Shown: positions 9,718-18,788, counted from the first letter of the stretch. The stretch is 64,000 nt of DNA from Schaalia sp. ORNL0103 (GCF_019429565.1 NZ_JAHXSA010000001.1:1426001-1490000); one strand, 5' to 3'. Numbers and translations: made by a program. Notes: generated from the sequence alone by a model not told the origin.

Positions 9718-11196
9718 GTGTCCCGCTTTATTGTCGTCGCCCCCGGTTCGTCGGAGGCTGCCGCCCTCGCTACTGACGAGCTGGCCCGCGTTCTCGGCGT
9801 CGCCACCGTCGACGCCCTGGCCGGCACGACGGCTACCGACGCCGCCCTCCGTCCCGCCTCCGCTCTGCCTGCCGCGGTCGAAGCCGTCCGCGCCGCCGGT
9901 GACGACGCGCTCATCGCCCCCGCCCGTGAGGCCTCGAACCGCGCCTTCGACCACGTGGCCTGGAACCTGAATCTTGCCGCCTCCACCCGCGCCGGCGTCG
10001 TGCTCGCCTTCGACGCCGAGGGCGCCAGCGCCGAGCTCCTGTCCGAGGAAATCGCCGCCGCCCGCCTGCGCGCCGAGGCCGCTGCCGCCTCCGTCGTCGC
10101 CGTCGTCCTGACCGGTGGTGCCCCCGCGCTCGAGGCCGACGTGCCCGTCCTCACGCTGCCGCTGGGCGAGGAGGCCGCCGCCACCCTGCGCGGCACCGAG
10201 GCCCCCACCGCCGTCACCCCGCTCGCCTTCCAGGCCGACCTCATCGAGCGCGCCCGCGCCCAGCGCAAGCGCATCGTCCTGCCCGAGCCCGACGACGACC
10301 GCGTCCTGCAGGCCGCCGCCCAGGTCCTCGCCGCCGGCATCGCCGACATCACCTTCGTGGGCGACGCCGACTACGTCGCCAAGCGCGCCGGTGAGCTCGG
10401 CCTCGACCTGAGCGCCGCCCAGGTCGTCTCCGTGAACGATCCCGCTTACCTCGAGCGCTACGCCGAGGAGTTCGCGCGCCTGCGCGCCAAGAAGGGCGTC
10501 ACCCTCGAGCAGGCCCGCGAGAAGGTCACCGACGTGTCCTACTTCGGCACCATGATGGTCCACATGGGCGACGCCGACGGCATGGTCTCGGGCGCTGCCC
10601 ACACGACCGCGCACACGATCGTTCCTTCCTTCCAGATCATCAAGACCGCCCCCGGCGTCTCCGTTGTCTCCTCCATCTTCCTCATGGCGATGAAGGACCG
10701 CGTGTGGGCGTTCGGCGACTGCGCCGTCAACCCCAACCCCACCGCCGAGCAGCTGGCTGACATCGCCGTGACCTCCGCGCGCACCGCCGCCCAGTTCGGC
10801 GTCACCCCGCGCGTCGCCATGCTCTCCTACTCCACCGGCACCTCCGGGTCCGGCCCGGACGTTGACGTCGTCGTCGAGGCCACCCGCCTCGCCCGCGAGA
10901 AGGCCCCCGAGCTGGCCATCGAAGGCCCCATTCAGTTCGACGCAGCCGTCGATGAGGCCGTCGCCGCCACCAAGCTGCCCGGATCCGAGGTCGCCGGCAA
11001 GGCCACCGTCTTCATCTTCCCCGAGCTGGAAGCCGGAAACATCGGCTACAAGGCGGTCCAGCGCTCCTCCGGCGCGCTCGCCGTCGGCCCCATCCTGCAG
11101 GGCCTCAACAAGCCCGTCAACGACCTGTCGCGCGGCGCCCTCGTCGAAGACATCGTCAACACCGTCGCCCTGACCGCCGTCCAGGCCCAGGGCTGA
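9718..11196 (+). CDS. pta: Phosphate acetyltransferase
   Basis: It converts acetyl-CoA and phosphate to acetyl phosphate. The 492-residue protein has a short, Ala-rich N-terminal region (~1-165) in place of the full P-loop/DRTGG domains of the 700-residue Pta. The complete catalytic PTA_PTB domain follows, with VLPEPDDDRVLQAA, VSGAAHTTAHTIVPSFQII, LSYSTGTSGSGPDVD and VGPILQGLNKPVNDLSRG. The GTG start at 9718 has AAAGGAG 8-10 nt upstream; upstream in-frame extension crosses the repeat word and looks non-coding. ackA follows 95 bp downstream, so the pair makes acetate and ATP by substrate-level phosphorylation. Confidence 0.95.
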   Translation: MSRFIVVAPGSSEAAALATDELARVLGVATVDALAGTTATDAALRPASALPAAVEAVRAAGDDALIAPAREASNRAFDHVAWNLNLAASTRAGVVLAFDAEGASAELLSEEIAAARLRAEAAAASVVAVVLTGGAPALEADVPVLTLPLGEEAAATLRGTEAPTAVTPLAFQADLIERARAQRKRIVLPEPDDDRVLQAAAQVLAAGIADITFVGDADYVAKRAGELGLDLSAAQVVSVNDPAYLERYAEEFARLRAKKGVTLEQAREKVTDVSYFGTMMVHMGDADGMVSGAAHTTAHTIVPSFQIIKTAPGVSVVSSIFLMAMKDRVWAFGDCAVNPNPTAEQLADIAVTSARTAAQFGVTPRVAMLSYSTGTSGSGPDVDVVVEATRLAREKAPELAIEGPIQFDAAVDEAVAATKLPGSEVAGKATVFIFPELEAGNIGYKAVQRSSGALAVGPILQGLNKPVNDLSRGALVEDIVNTVALTAVQAQG

Positions 11197-11242
11197 ACGG
11201 GACCGAGGTCCCGGGGTCCGGTTACCATTGAACGTAAACGGG

Positions 11243-11253
11243 CCCCGGCCTCG
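11243..11253 (-). other. CGAGGCCGGGG word in the pta-ackA gap
   Basis: CCCCGGCCTCG lies between pta and ackA. The 95-bp gap also holds a small GGGACC/GGTCCC stem (about 11200-11213) and a possible internal -10, TACCAT (11223-11228). Separate control of ackA is therefore possible. Confidence 0.4.
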
Positions 11254-11291
11254 TTCTTTTACCCCAACCCCACAACACGAAAGGCGAACGC

Positions 11292-12491
11292 GTGTCCTCG
11301 TCCTCCGTCCTCGTCATTAACTCCGGCTCCTCCTCCATCAAGTACCAGCTCGTCGACCCCGAAACCGGCGACGCCATCGCCAAGGGCATCGTCGAGCGCA
11401 TCGGCGACACCACCGGTCTCATCAAGCATGAGCATGGCGACGCCGTCACCCAGGAAGAGCTCCCGGTTCCCGACCACACCGTCGGCATGCGTGAGGTCCT
11501 GCGCCTCTTCGACACGGAGGGCCCGTCCCTGGCCGAGGCCCACATCCTCGCCGTCGGCCACCGCGTCGTTCAGGGCGGCCGCTACTTCGACGGCCCGGCC
11601 CTCATCACCGACGAGGTCCGCAACCTGATCGAAGAGCTGTGCCCGCTGGCTCCGCTGCACAACCCCGCCCACCTCAAGGGCATCGACGTGGCGCGCGAGC
11701 TCATGCCCGACGTCCCCCACGTCGCCGTCTTCGACACCGCGTTCTTCCAGCAGCTGCCCGACAAGGCCGCCCTGTACGCCCTCGAAACCGAAACCGCCGA
11801 GAAGTACTCGGTGCGCCGCTACGGCGCCCACGGCACCTCCCACCAATTCGTCTCCCAGGAAATCTCCAAGATGCTGGGCCGCGACGACCTCAAGCAGATC
11901 GTCCTGCACCTGGGCAACGGCGCGTCCGCCTCCGCCGTCAAGAACGGCAAGCCGATCGACACCTCCATGGGCCTGACCCCCCTCGAGGGCCTCATGATGG
12001 GCACCCGCACCGGCGACATCGACCCGGCCGTCGTGTTCCACCTGCAGCGCGTCGCCGGCATGACCGTCGACGAGGTCGACACTCTCTTCAACAAGAAGTC
12101 CGGCATGAAGGGCATGACGGGTGAGTCCGACATGCGCTCCGTGTGGGAGGTCATCAACAACACCTCCGACCCCGAGGCCTCCAAGCGCGCCCGTACCGCC
12201 ATGGACGTGTACATCAACCGCCTGCTGAAGTACGTGGGTTCCTACGCCGCTGAGCTGGGCGGCCTGGACGTCATCACCTTCACCGCCGGCATCGGCGAGA
12301 ACGACGACGACGTGCGCCGCGAGCTGGCCGAGGCCCTCGCCCCCTTCGGCGTCAAGATCGACGTCGAGGCCAACAAGGGCCGCATCAAGGAGCCGCGCGT
12401 CGTCTCCACTCCCGACTCGGCCGTGACCCTCGTCGTCTACCCGACCAATGAGGAGCTGGCGATCGCCCGCCAGGCGCTGACCTTCGCCTGA
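11292..12491 (+). CDS. ackA: Acetate kinase
   Basis: It transfers phosphate from acetyl phosphate to ADP, giving acetate and ATP. The 399-residue length is standard. Motifs include VLVINSGSSSIKYQL (first ASKHA phosphate loop), GHRVVQGG with the substrate Arg, VFDTAFFQ with the catalytic Asp, RRYGAHGTSH with the transition-state His, HLGNGAS, TPLEGLMMGTRTGDIDP and TAGIGEND. The GTG start follows GAAAGG. It is the second gene of pta-ackA and ends in the terminator at 12506. Confidence 0.97.
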   Translation: MSSSSVLVINSGSSSIKYQLVDPETGDAIAKGIVERIGDTTGLIKHEHGDAVTQEELPVPDHTVGMREVLRLFDTEGPSLAEAHILAVGHRVVQGGRYFDGPALITDEVRNLIEELCPLAPLHNPAHLKGIDVARELMPDVPHVAVFDTAFFQQLPDKAALYALETETAEKYSVRRYGAHGTSHQFVSQEISKMLGRDDLKQIVLHLGNGASASAVKNGKPIDTSMGLTPLEGLMMGTRTGDIDPAVVFHLQRVAGMTVDEVDTLFNKKSGMKGMTGESDMRSVWEVINNTSDPEASKRARTAMDVYINRLLKYVGSYAAELGGLDVITFTAGIGENDDDVRRELAEALAPFGVKIDVEANKGRIKEPRVVSTPDSAVTLVVYPTNEELAIARQALTFA

Positions 12492-12505
12492 TTCTCAGGT
12501 TTGTT

Positions 12506-12540
12506 CGAGGCCGGGGTTCCCGCGTGGGGCCCCGGCCTCG
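12506..12540 (+). terminator. ackA terminator made of an inverted pair of the CGAGGCCGGGG word
   Basis: CGAGGCCGGGG (12506-12516) pairs perfectly with CCCCGGCCTCG (12530-12540) around a 13-nt loop, 15 bp after the ackA stop. Both arms are exact copies of the dispersed word. The candidate -10 of the next gene (TATCCT, 12545) follows directly. Confidence 0.7.
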
Positions 12541-12579
12541 GGCGTATCCTGGGAATGTAGCCACCTCGAGGAGGGCCTC

Positions 12580-13335
12580 ATGAACAGCGATGTTTCTACC
12601 CTGGCGGATTGGATCGCCGCATCACCATCCACCGTGTTTTTCGGCGGCGCGGGCGTGTCCACCGAGTCTGGCATTCCGGACTTTCGCGGGGCCAACGGCT
12701 TCTACTTTCAAGAGCGCGAGATTCCCCTGGAGACGGTGCTGAGCATCGACTTCTTTGAGAGGCATCCGCAGGCCTACTGGGAGTGGTTCCACGAGATCTA
12801 CCGTCCGGTGGAGCCCAACGGCGCGCACAGGGCACTGGCGTCTCTTGAGGCCGAGGGTCGCCTGGACGCGGTTATCACGCAGAACATCGACGGCCTGCAC
12901 CAGCGGGCCGGGTCGCGCACCGTGTGGGAGCTGCACGGGAACTGGGAGCGGCTCGTGTGCACGAGCTGCGGGGCAGTCGCGTCATTAGGGGATGCCGTCA
13001 CGGTTGACAGGGATCCCGTGCCCGCGTGCCCGTCGTGCGGAGGGCAGATGCGCCCAGACATCGTCATGTACGGCGAGGCCCTCGACCAGGGCGTCATCGA
13101 GGCCGCCGTGTCCGCCATCGCGCGAGCGTCCGTGCTGATCGTGGCGGGCACGTCCCTCGTGGTCTACCCGGCGGCGGGCCTCATCAACTACTTCTCCGGG
13201 GACCACCTGGTGCTCATGAACGCCACCCCAACCTCGGCTGACGGGCACGCCGACCTGATCGTTCGCGAGCCGGTGGGCGCGACCCTCGACCGCGTCATGG
13301 ACGAGCTGCGCGCGCGGGGCATCATTCCCGCGTAG
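12580..13335 (+). CDS. cobB: NAD-dependent protein deacylase (sirtuin)
   Basis: It removes acetyl groups from lysines, consuming NAD+ and releasing nicotinamide and O-acetyl-ADP-ribose. The 251 residues carry FFGGAGVSTESGIPDFRG (NAD loop), ITQNIDGLHQRAG, the catalytic His in WELHGNWERL, and a four-cysteine zinc site (VCTSC ... CPSC). There is no insertion typical of the desuccinylase Ala-Tyr-Arg class that I can identify. GGAGG lies 8 nt before the ATG. Its position beside pta-ackA is meaningful because acetyl phosphate drives non-enzymatic lysine acetylation. NAD synthesis genes follow at 15.9-18.7 kb. Confidence 0.94.
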   Translation: MNSDVSTLADWIAASPSTVFFGGAGVSTESGIPDFRGANGFYFQEREIPLETVLSIDFFERHPQAYWEWFHEIYRPVEPNGAHRALASLEAEGRLDAVITQNIDGLHQRAGSRTVWELHGNWERLVCTSCGAVASLGDAVTVDRDPVPACPSCGGQMRPDIVMYGEALDQGVIEAAVSAIARASVLIVAGTSLVVYPAAGLINYFSGDHLVLMNATPTSADGHADLIVREPVGATLDRVMDELRARGIIPA

Positions 13336-13403
13336 GGCTTGCGGCGCACGAGATTCACTCACAGGCCACGGCCCCAACGCACAGGCGCCCCTCCCCTGCC
13401 CAC

Positions 13404-13496
13404 ATGCGGATAGGTTGTGCGCGTACGGATAGCTTATTTTCCTATCCGCATGTTCTTAACCTATCCGCATGTTCGTAACCTATCCGCGTATGCGCG
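13404..13496. repeat. Family-A head-to-head repeat array 1
   Basis: Forward half-units GCGGATAGG and CGGATAGC meet inverted units CCTATCCGCATGTTCTTAA, CCTATCCGCATGTTCGTAA and CCTATCCGCG at exactly 19-bp pitch. The centre is GGATAGCTTATTTTCCTATCC-like. The array uses the GCGGATAGG variant throughout. It lies in the convergent gap between cobB and the NAD-kinase-like gene (13336-13840); the middle of that gap, 13500-13690, shows nothing I recognise. Confidence 0.85.
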
Positions 13497-13696
13497 CCTT
13501 GCACTGCACCACTGCCCTGCACGATGTCATCAGAGGCCCCTCAACATGCTCTCGAACATCCCCCAACAGAGTGAACGAGGTGTGTGCACGAGTAGCACGT
13601 AGCCGTAGAGCAATCGGGCGCACCCCAACTGTTTCGACAAGAAACAGAGAGCACTGTGGGCGTTCCCCTGCGCCACTGCAGCACACACGTACGGAA

Positions 13697-13820
13697 CTGG
13701 ATAGGAAACGTTGTTCTGGATAGGAAAAACTCTTCTGGATAGCTTAGTAACCTATCCAGAACTCCGTAACCTATCCAGAACTCCGTAACCTATCCAGAAC
13801 TCCGTAACCTATCCAGAACG
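13697..13820. repeat. Family-A head-to-head repeat array 2
   Basis: There are three forward units (CTGGATAGGAAACGTTGTT, CTGGATAGGAAAAACTCTT, CTGGATAGC) and four inverted units (CCTATCCAGAACTCCGTAA three times, then a partial). The pitch is 19 bp. The 9-bp CTGGATAGG core is constant, while the 10-bp linkers on the two sides do not complement each other. This array uses the CTGGATAGG variant. Confidence 0.87.
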
Positions 13821-13840
13821 CCGCACGCACACTCAGGGCC

Positions 13841-14746
13841 TCAGCCCTCCCCCAGCCCAGCGGGGTCGACGAGGGACAGAGCGCGCGGGGCGCGCGAAAT
13901 CCGCACGCTTTGGCCCCACGTGAGGGTCAGGCGGTCGGATTCCATGCCATCGCCGAACAGCACGAGGGATTCGGAGGCGACGACGAGACCGAGGTCTTCG
14001 TCCTCGTCCAGGATCCCCTCGGTGTATTCGACACCGGTGAAGGGTGAGGGCCATGCCTCGCGCACGAACCACGCAAGCGAGCGCGAGGTCGGCGCGGGCA
14101 GGTCCCCCATGTGCCGGCCGCGCTTGAGGGATGCTCCCCACCCGGTCGCCCCGGTCCCGGTGGAGACAACGACGCCCGAGGAGGACTGTCGCTCCACACG
14201 GGTTCCGAGGGCCAGCTCGTAGCGGGCGCTCTGATGGCTCGGGTGCCCAACGAATACCTCGTTGAGGGCGGTGAGCGTGCGCGAGTCGTCGGCGGTCGCT
14301 CGCACCATCGTCAGCTGGTCCACCCGCAGGTCGCCGCCCGCCTCGATGCGCCCGAGGGCCGCGATCCCCTGGTCGGGAGTGCATCGGACGAGCACGCCGG
14401 CGTTCGACTGAGGGACGGAGTTGACGCCGACCACGGCCTGGTCGCCCGCGTACTTGGCGACGTTGGCGACCAGTCCGTCTGGGCCCACGACGACGATGAC
14501 GTCCTCGGGGGCGAAGAGGAAGCGCGACAGGGAATCGCGCTCGACGTCGGCGCTCGCCCACCCGTCCGGGATGCCCGCACGCACGCGAGCCAGGGCAGCC
14601 ACGTGAGACTCGTGCGCACGCTCGACAGACTCGAGGGTGCGCCCGCGGCTGCGCAGGACGAATTCGACCTGTCCACGCGTGGAGTAGCGGTCCATGAGCT
14701 CGTCGAACTCGGTGGGGCGTCGGACGATGACGGCGCGGCGGCGCAT
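13841..14746 (-). CDS. NAD kinase-like protein (ATP-NAD kinase fold)
   Basis: The 301-residue protein has the DAG/NAD-kinase fold: VVVGPDGLVANVAKY in place of the usual GGDG loop, VGVNSVPQSNAG, and the C-terminal signature SSGVVVSTGTGATGW that lines the NAD site. The catalytic GGDG is not intact (VGPDG), so activity is not assured. Its stop-to-start gap with the upstream SPFH gene is 2 nt, making the two one transcriptional unit. Nearby NAD genes (nrtR, nadE, cobB) support a nicotinamide-related ligand. It may be a divergent NAD(H) kinase or an NAD sensor acting with the SPFH partner. Confidence 0.75.
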   Translation of the reverse strand: MRRRAVIVRRPTEFDELMDRYSTRGQVEFVLRSRGRTLESVERAHESHVAALARVRAGIPDGWASADVERDSLSRFLFAPEDVIVVVGPDGLVANVAKYAGDQAVVGVNSVPQSNAGVLVRCTPDQGIAALGRIEAGGDLRVDQLTMVRATADDSRTLTALNEVFVGHPSHQSARYELALGTRVERQSSSGVVVSTGTGATGWGASLKRGRHMGDLPAPTSRSLAWFVREAWPSPFTGVEYTEGILDEDEDLGLVVASESLVLFGDGMESDRLTLTWGQSVRISRAPRALSLVDPAGLGEG

Positions 14747-14748
14747 GA

Positions 14749-15759
14749 CTACTGTCCCGCCTTTGCGGAGCCGGTGAAGGCCGCGACAAGATCGCTGAGC
14801 ACGTCGGCGGTGATGGTGATGTTCCCGAAGGACGGCATATTCTTCGCCATCTCCTTCAGCGCGAGGGCCCGCGCCACCTCGGGCCCGGCCTGCGCGAGTG
14901 CCTGGATGTAGGCGGCGTCGTTGGCGATGCGGGCGCGGCCAGCGGTGTTCCAGTCGACCTCGTACGCCTTAGCTTTCTCAGTGATACGACGCGCTTCCGC
15001 CTCAACTTCAATCGCGTCGGCGGCGGCCTTCTCTTCGGCTTCACGCCTGGCGTTATGGCCTTCCTGGTCGACGAGGTCGGCACGCTTGCGGGCCAGGTCA
15101 AGCTTGGATTGCATCTCGTTTGCGGAGATCTGGGACTCGCGTTCGACCGCGAGCGCCCGGCGCTCGTAGAGGGCGCGGTCGGCCTCAGCCTGGAGTTGCT
15201 CGAGGAGAGGGGCGCGCAGGGAGGATTCGACCCCTTCGTCCGGGCGCAGGCTCAGCAGGCGCGCGTCGACGACGGCAACGCCGGTGGCGCGCAGCTGATG
15301 ATCGTCCGCGAAGGCCTGGGTCAGCACGTGTCCGACCCGTTCGAGGGATCCGGAAATGGCGTCGGAGAGGGTCATCTCGCCAATTGCCGAGGCCAGGGCG
15401 GAGAAGGCGATGCGGGTGACGGTCTCGTCGATCTGCCACAGCCCCTGGGCGTCGGCTCCCGCTTCGCGCGGGTACAGGCCGAAGTCGTAGTGCGCGGCGG
15501 CGGCTTCTGCGTCTTCGATGTGGTAGGTGATGGCAACCTGCGCGTTGATGTTCTGCTGGTCGGCGGTGGTCGCCTGCACGAGGAAGCTGTGGGCACGGTT
15601 GGCGGTGGGCACCTCCGCGAGCGCGCAGCGGCCGGCTCGCAGCCAGAAGGACTGGCCGACGCCGGATCGGATCGTGCGCCCGGCGCGGATCTGGACGACG
15701 TGATCGCCGGCGCCGCCCTGGTAGCGGATGAGGAAGGGGTGGTGGTGGAGAGTTCCCAT
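14749..15759 (-). CDS. SPFH/Band-7 domain protein
   Basis: The 336-residue protein has an N-terminal SPFH-like region (about 1-175, including LRAGRCALAEVPTANRAHSF and AQVAITYHIEDAEAAAAHYDF). A long charged helix follows (about 175-270, ALYERRALAVERESQISANE... to AEARRITEKAKAYEVDW) and then an Ala-rich tail. There is no N-terminal hydrophobic anchor, so membrane association would be peripheral. SPFH proteins form large cage-like oligomers that organise membrane microdomains and proteases. I chose the ATG at 15759 because AAGGAG precedes it by 7 nt. It is co-transcribed with the NAD-kinase-like gene and divergent from nrtR. Confidence 0.82.
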   Translation of the reverse strand: MGTLHHHPFLIRYQGGAGDHVVQIRAGRTIRSGVGQSFWLRAGRCALAEVPTANRAHSFLVQATTADQQNINAQVAITYHIEDAEAAAAHYDFGLYPREAGADAQGLWQIDETVTRIAFSALASAIGEMTLSDAISGSLERVGHVLTQAFADDHQLRATGVAVVDARLLSLRPDEGVESSLRAPLLEQLQAEADRALYERRALAVERESQISANEMQSKLDLARKRADLVDQEGHNARREAEEKAAADAIEVEAEARRITEKAKAYEVDWNTAGRARIANDAAYIQALAQAGPEVARALALKEMAKNMPSFGNITITADVLSDLVAAFTGSAKAGQ

Positions 15760-15796
15760 GATGACTCCTTGGTTGGGTGGCGAACCACTTGTTTGT

Positions 15797-15835
15797 GTCA
15801 GACTGACGATAACCCCATATCGCATTTAATGTCAA
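15797..15835 (-). promoter_or_regulatory. SPFH-operon promoter with overlapping palindrome
   Basis: On the minus strand, TTGACA (15835-15830) and TATCGT (15811-15806) are spaced by 18 bp. The perfect palindrome GTCAGACTGAC (15797-15807) overlaps the -10. TTTGTGTC and GACACAAA flank the whole divergent region (about 15792 and 15839). NrtR, encoded on the other side, is the obvious candidate ligand. Confidence 0.45.
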
Positions 15836-15851
15836 CTCGACACAAATAGGC

Positions 15852-15857
15852 TAGGCT
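15852..15857 (+). promoter_or_regulatory. -10 hexamer TAGGCT of leaderless nrtR
   Basis: TAGGCT ends 6 nt before the ATG at 15864 and no Shine-Dalgarno is present. A second overlapping TAGGCT begins at 15847. Confidence 0.5.
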
Positions 15858-15863
15858 TGCACC

Positions 15864-16619
15864 ATGACCTCACCCCTGACCATTCCCGTCGCGGTCGACA
15901 TCGTCGCCCTGACGGTCATCGACCACACGCTCCACGCCCTCGTCGTGCGGCGCGGCATCGAGCCTTTCAAGGACCACCTGGCACTCCCCGGCGGCTTCCT
16001 GCGCGAGGGCGAACAGACTGAGGAGGCCGCAGCGCGCGAACTCGAGGAGGAAACCGGCATCACTCCGCCAGGACACCTCGAACAGCTCTTCTCCTACGGG
16101 CCGGAGGGCCGCGACCCTCGCGGCCCCATCCTCTCCGTCGCCTACCTCCTCCTCGCACCCTCGTTCTCACCGACCCAAGCAGGAGGCGACGCCGCGGGAG
16201 CCCTGTGGCACCCCGTCGACGCCCTCCTCGCGCCCTCCTCACCCCTCGCATTCGACCACGCGAGAATCCTCGCGGACGGCGTGGAGCGCGCCCGCTCCAA
16301 GATCGAATACTCACCCCTGGCCACATCCTTCTGCGGCCCCGAGTTCACGATCACACAGCTGCGCACCACGTACGAAGCCATCTGGGGATCAGCACTCGAC
16401 CCGCGCAATTTTCATCGCAAAGCAACAAAAACCGCGTCATTCATCGAACCAACCGGCGGCACGGTGCGCGAGGGCGCTGGGCGCCCAGCCGCCCTCTACC
16501 GCCTTGTTCCAGGCGTCGACGACACGGCCTTCGTCCTCGACCCACCCCTGCGCCGCCCACCCGCCCCAGCCCCAGCCTCGTCAATGAAGAGCGCGAGCGC
16601 GCCGAGTGCGCAAGAATAG
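15864..16619 (+). CDS. nrtR: NrtR-type Nudix transcriptional regulator of NAD metabolism
   Basis: The 251-residue protein has an N-terminal Nudix domain (about 8-140) joined to a C-terminal winged-helix region (about 150-230, ITQLRTTYEAIWGSALDPRNFHRKA). That is the NrtR architecture. The Nudix box GGFLREGEQTEEAAARELEEETGI is complete (G-x5-E-x7-REL-x-EE-x-GI), so ADP-ribose hydrolysis is possible as well as ADP-ribose sensing. NrtR repressors leave DNA when they bind ADP-ribose and control NAD genes. Here nadE begins 20 bp downstream on the same strand. The proline-rich tail (PPLRRPPAPAPAP) is unusual and likely disordered. Confidence 0.87.
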   Translation: MTSPLTIPVAVDIVALTVIDHTLHALVVRRGIEPFKDHLALPGGFLREGEQTEEAAARELEEETGITPPGHLEQLFSYGPEGRDPRGPILSVAYLLLAPSFSPTQAGGDAAGALWHPVDALLAPSSPLAFDHARILADGVERARSKIEYSPLATSFCGPEFTITQLRTTYEAIWGSALDPRNFHRKATKTASFIEPTGGTVREGAGRPAALYRLVPGVDDTAFVLDPPLRRPPAPAPASSMKSASAPSAQE

Positions 16620-16639
16620 CCCAGTACCGAAGGAGAACC

Positions 16640-18721
16640 ATGAACTTCCATTCCCTCTACGATCAGGGTTTTGCGCGCGTTGCCGCCGTGACCCTGCCCG
16701 TGCACCCCGCCCGCCCATTCGAGAACGCGCACGAGATCATCGACGCAGCCCGCGAGCTCGATACGCGCGGCGTCGCGATGGGCGTATTCCCCGAACTGTG
16801 CGTCTCCGGCTACGCCATCGACGACCTTTTCCTGCAGGACGTGCTGCTCGATAACGTCGAGAAGGCCCTCGCCCAGATCGTCGAGGCCAGCGCCGACCTG
16901 CTGCCCCTCCTCGTCGTGGGTGCGCCCCTGCGCAAGGACAACGCCCTGTACAACTGCGCCGTCGCCATCCACCGCGGCCGCGTGCTGGCGATCGTCCCCA
17001 AGTCCCACCTGCCCAACTACCGCGAGTTCTACGAGAAGCGCCACTTCGTCACCATGCCCCCGCGCGCCTGCGAGCGCATCGAGGTGCCGTGGGGCGGCGT
17101 CGAGGAATTCAGCGGCGGCCCCGTGTGGGTTCCCTTCGGCCAGGTCCTCCTGTCCGCCGACGACGTGCCCGGCCTGACGATCGGCATCGAGATCTGCGAA
17201 GACATGTGGGTGCCCGTCACCCCGTCCACGGAGCTGGCGCTCGCGGGCGCGACCGTCCTGGCGAACCTGTCCGCCTCCCCGATTACCGTCGGCCGCGGCG
17301 CGGATCGCGAGCTCATGGTGCGCTCGATCTCCTCACGCTGCTCGGCCGCCTACGTGTACACGGCGGCCGGCATGGGCGAGTCCAGCACGGACCTCGCCTG
17401 GGACGGCGAGGCCATGATTTACGAGGCCGGGGACCGCCTGGCCATCGGCGAGCGCTTCCAGGAGGGCGCGCACATCACGATCGCCGACGTGGACCTGGAG
17501 CGCCTGCGCACCGAGCGCAAGCGCCAGAACTCATTCACGGACAACGCCCAGCGTTACTTCGCGGGCGACGAGCGCATGGCCCCGCAGGAGGTCGAGTTCA
17601 CGCTCGATCCGCCGCGCACCGACCTGGGCCTGGAGCGAGCAGTCAACCGCTTCCCCTTCGTCCCCAACGATCCAACACGCCTGGAGCAGGACTGCTACGA
17701 GGCCTACAACATTCAGGTCGCGGGCCTAGTCCAGCGCCTGCGCGCGATCGGCAACCCGAAGATCGTCATCGGCGTCTCGGGCGGCCTGGATTCGACGCAC
17801 GCTCTGGTCGTCGCCGCGCACGCGATGGACCTGCTGGGCCGTCCGCGCACGGACATCCTGTGCTACACGCTGCCTGGCTTTGCCACCTCCGAGCGCACGA
17901 AGAAGAACGCGACCCTGCTGTGCCAGTACCTGGGCACGTCCTTCCAGGAGATCGACATCCGCCCCGCGGCCACGCAGATGTTGGAGGACATCGGCCACCC
18001 CTATGGCGACGGCGAGGCCACCTACGACGTGACCTTCGAGAACGTCCAGGCGGGCCTGCGCACCGACTACCTGTTCCGTCTGGCCAACCACCTGGGAGGC
18101 ATCGTGCTGGGCACGGGCGACCTGTCCGAGCTGGCGCTGGGCTGGTGCACGTACGGCGTGGGCGACCAGATGAGCCACTACGCGGTCAACACGGGCGTGC
18201 CGAAGACCCTCATGCAGCACCTGATCCGCTGGGTCGTGGCCTCCAAGCAGTTCGACGACCGCGTCGGCGAGGTGCTCCTGTCGATCCTCCACACGGAGAT
18301 CTCTCCCGAGTTGGTTCCCGCCAAGCCTGGCGAGAAGATGCAGTCCACGCAGGACAAGATCGGCCCCTACAACCTGCAGGATTTCACGCTGTATCACGTG
18401 CTGCGTCGCGGCGCGCGCCCCTCGAAGATCGCGTTCCTGGCGGAGAAGGCCTGGTCGGATGCCTCGGTCGGCTCCTGGCCGGTCGGCTTCCCCGAGGAGG
18501 ACAAGGTCGCGTACTCGCTCGAGGAGATCGTCAAGTGGGAGCGCCTGTTCCTGTGGCGTTTCTTCAGCCAGCAGTTCAAGCGCAGCGCCCTGCCCAACGG
18601 CCCCAAGGTCATGGCCGGCGGCTCCCTGTCCCCGCGCGGGGACTGGCGCATGCCCTCGGACGTGTCGGGCGCGGATTGGGTCGCCGAACTCGACGAGGCC
18701 GTGAAGGGCCTGGTCGACTGA
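16640..18721 (+). CDS. nadE: Glutamine-dependent NAD+ synthetase
   Basis: It amidates nicotinic acid adenine dinucleotide to NAD+ using ATP and glutamine. The 693 residues comprise an N-terminal nitrilase-like glutaminase and a C-terminal synthetase. The glutaminase triad is Glu in [15 protein letters not shown], Lys in [17 protein letters not shown] and Cys in [12 protein letters not shown]. The synthetase has the PP-loop [12 protein letters not shown] and the STQDKIGPY region near the C terminus. The ATG at 16640 has AAGGAG 5 nt upstream; it is the second gene of the nrtR-nadE operon. The long frame upstream of this ATG overlaps nrtR and is not coding. Confidence 0.96.
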   Translation: MNFHSLYDQGFARVAAVTLPVHPARPFENAHEIIDAARELDTRGVAMGVFPELCVSGYAIDDLFLQDVLLDNVEKALAQIVEASADLLPLLVVGAPLRKDNALYNCAVAIHRGRVLAIVPKSHLPNYREFYEKRHFVTMPPRACERIEVPWGGVEEFSGGPVWVPFGQVLLSADDVPGLTIGIEICEDMWVPVTPSTELALAGATVLANLSASPITVGRGADRELMVRSISSRCSAAYVYTAAGMGESSTDLAWDGEAMIYEAGDRLAIGERFQEGAHITIADVDLERLRTERKRQNSFTDNAQRYFAGDERMAPQEVEFTLDPPRTDLGLERAVNRFPFVPNDPTRLEQDCYEAYNIQVAGLVQRLRAIGNPKIVIGVSGGLDSTHALVVAAHAMDLLGRPRTDILCYTLPGFATSERTKKNATLLCQYLGTSFQEIDIRPAATQMLEDIGHPYGDGEATYDVTFENVQAGLRTDYLFRLANHLGGIVLGTGDLSELALGWCTYGVGDQMSHYAVNTGVPKTLMQHLIRWVVASKQFDDRVGEVLLSILHTEISPELVPAKPGEKMQSTQDKIGPYNLQDFTLYHVLRRGARPSKIAFLAEKAWSDASVGSWPVGFPEEDKVAYSLEEIVKWERLFLWRFFSQQFKRSALPNGPKVMAGGSLSPRGDWRMPSDVSGADWVAELDEAVKGLVD

Positions 18722-18756
18722 CCTGACATTTCGCTCGGGAAACCGAGCTGTCCTCT

Positions 18757-18788
18757 GAGGGGCGGTGCTCACGCGAGCACCGCCCCTC
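18757..18788 (+). terminator. nadE terminator
   Basis: GAGGGGCGGTGCTC (18757-18770) pairs perfectly with GAGCACCGCCCCTC (18775-18788) around ACGC. It lies 36 bp past the nadE stop. The rest of 18722-18969 holds one CGAGGCCGGGG word (18892) and a candidate -10, TAGAAT (18906). Confidence 0.75.

Noticed and set aside
13404-13820. CRISPR array
   Set aside because: Units of 19 bp with 9-bp cores are head-to-head, lack spacers of constant length and unique sequence, and no cas genes are present.
15760-15863. NAD-sensing riboswitch before nrtR/nadE
   Set aside because: nrtR appears leaderless and the 20-nt nrtR-nadE gap is too short for an aptamer; regulation by NrtR is the simpler reading.
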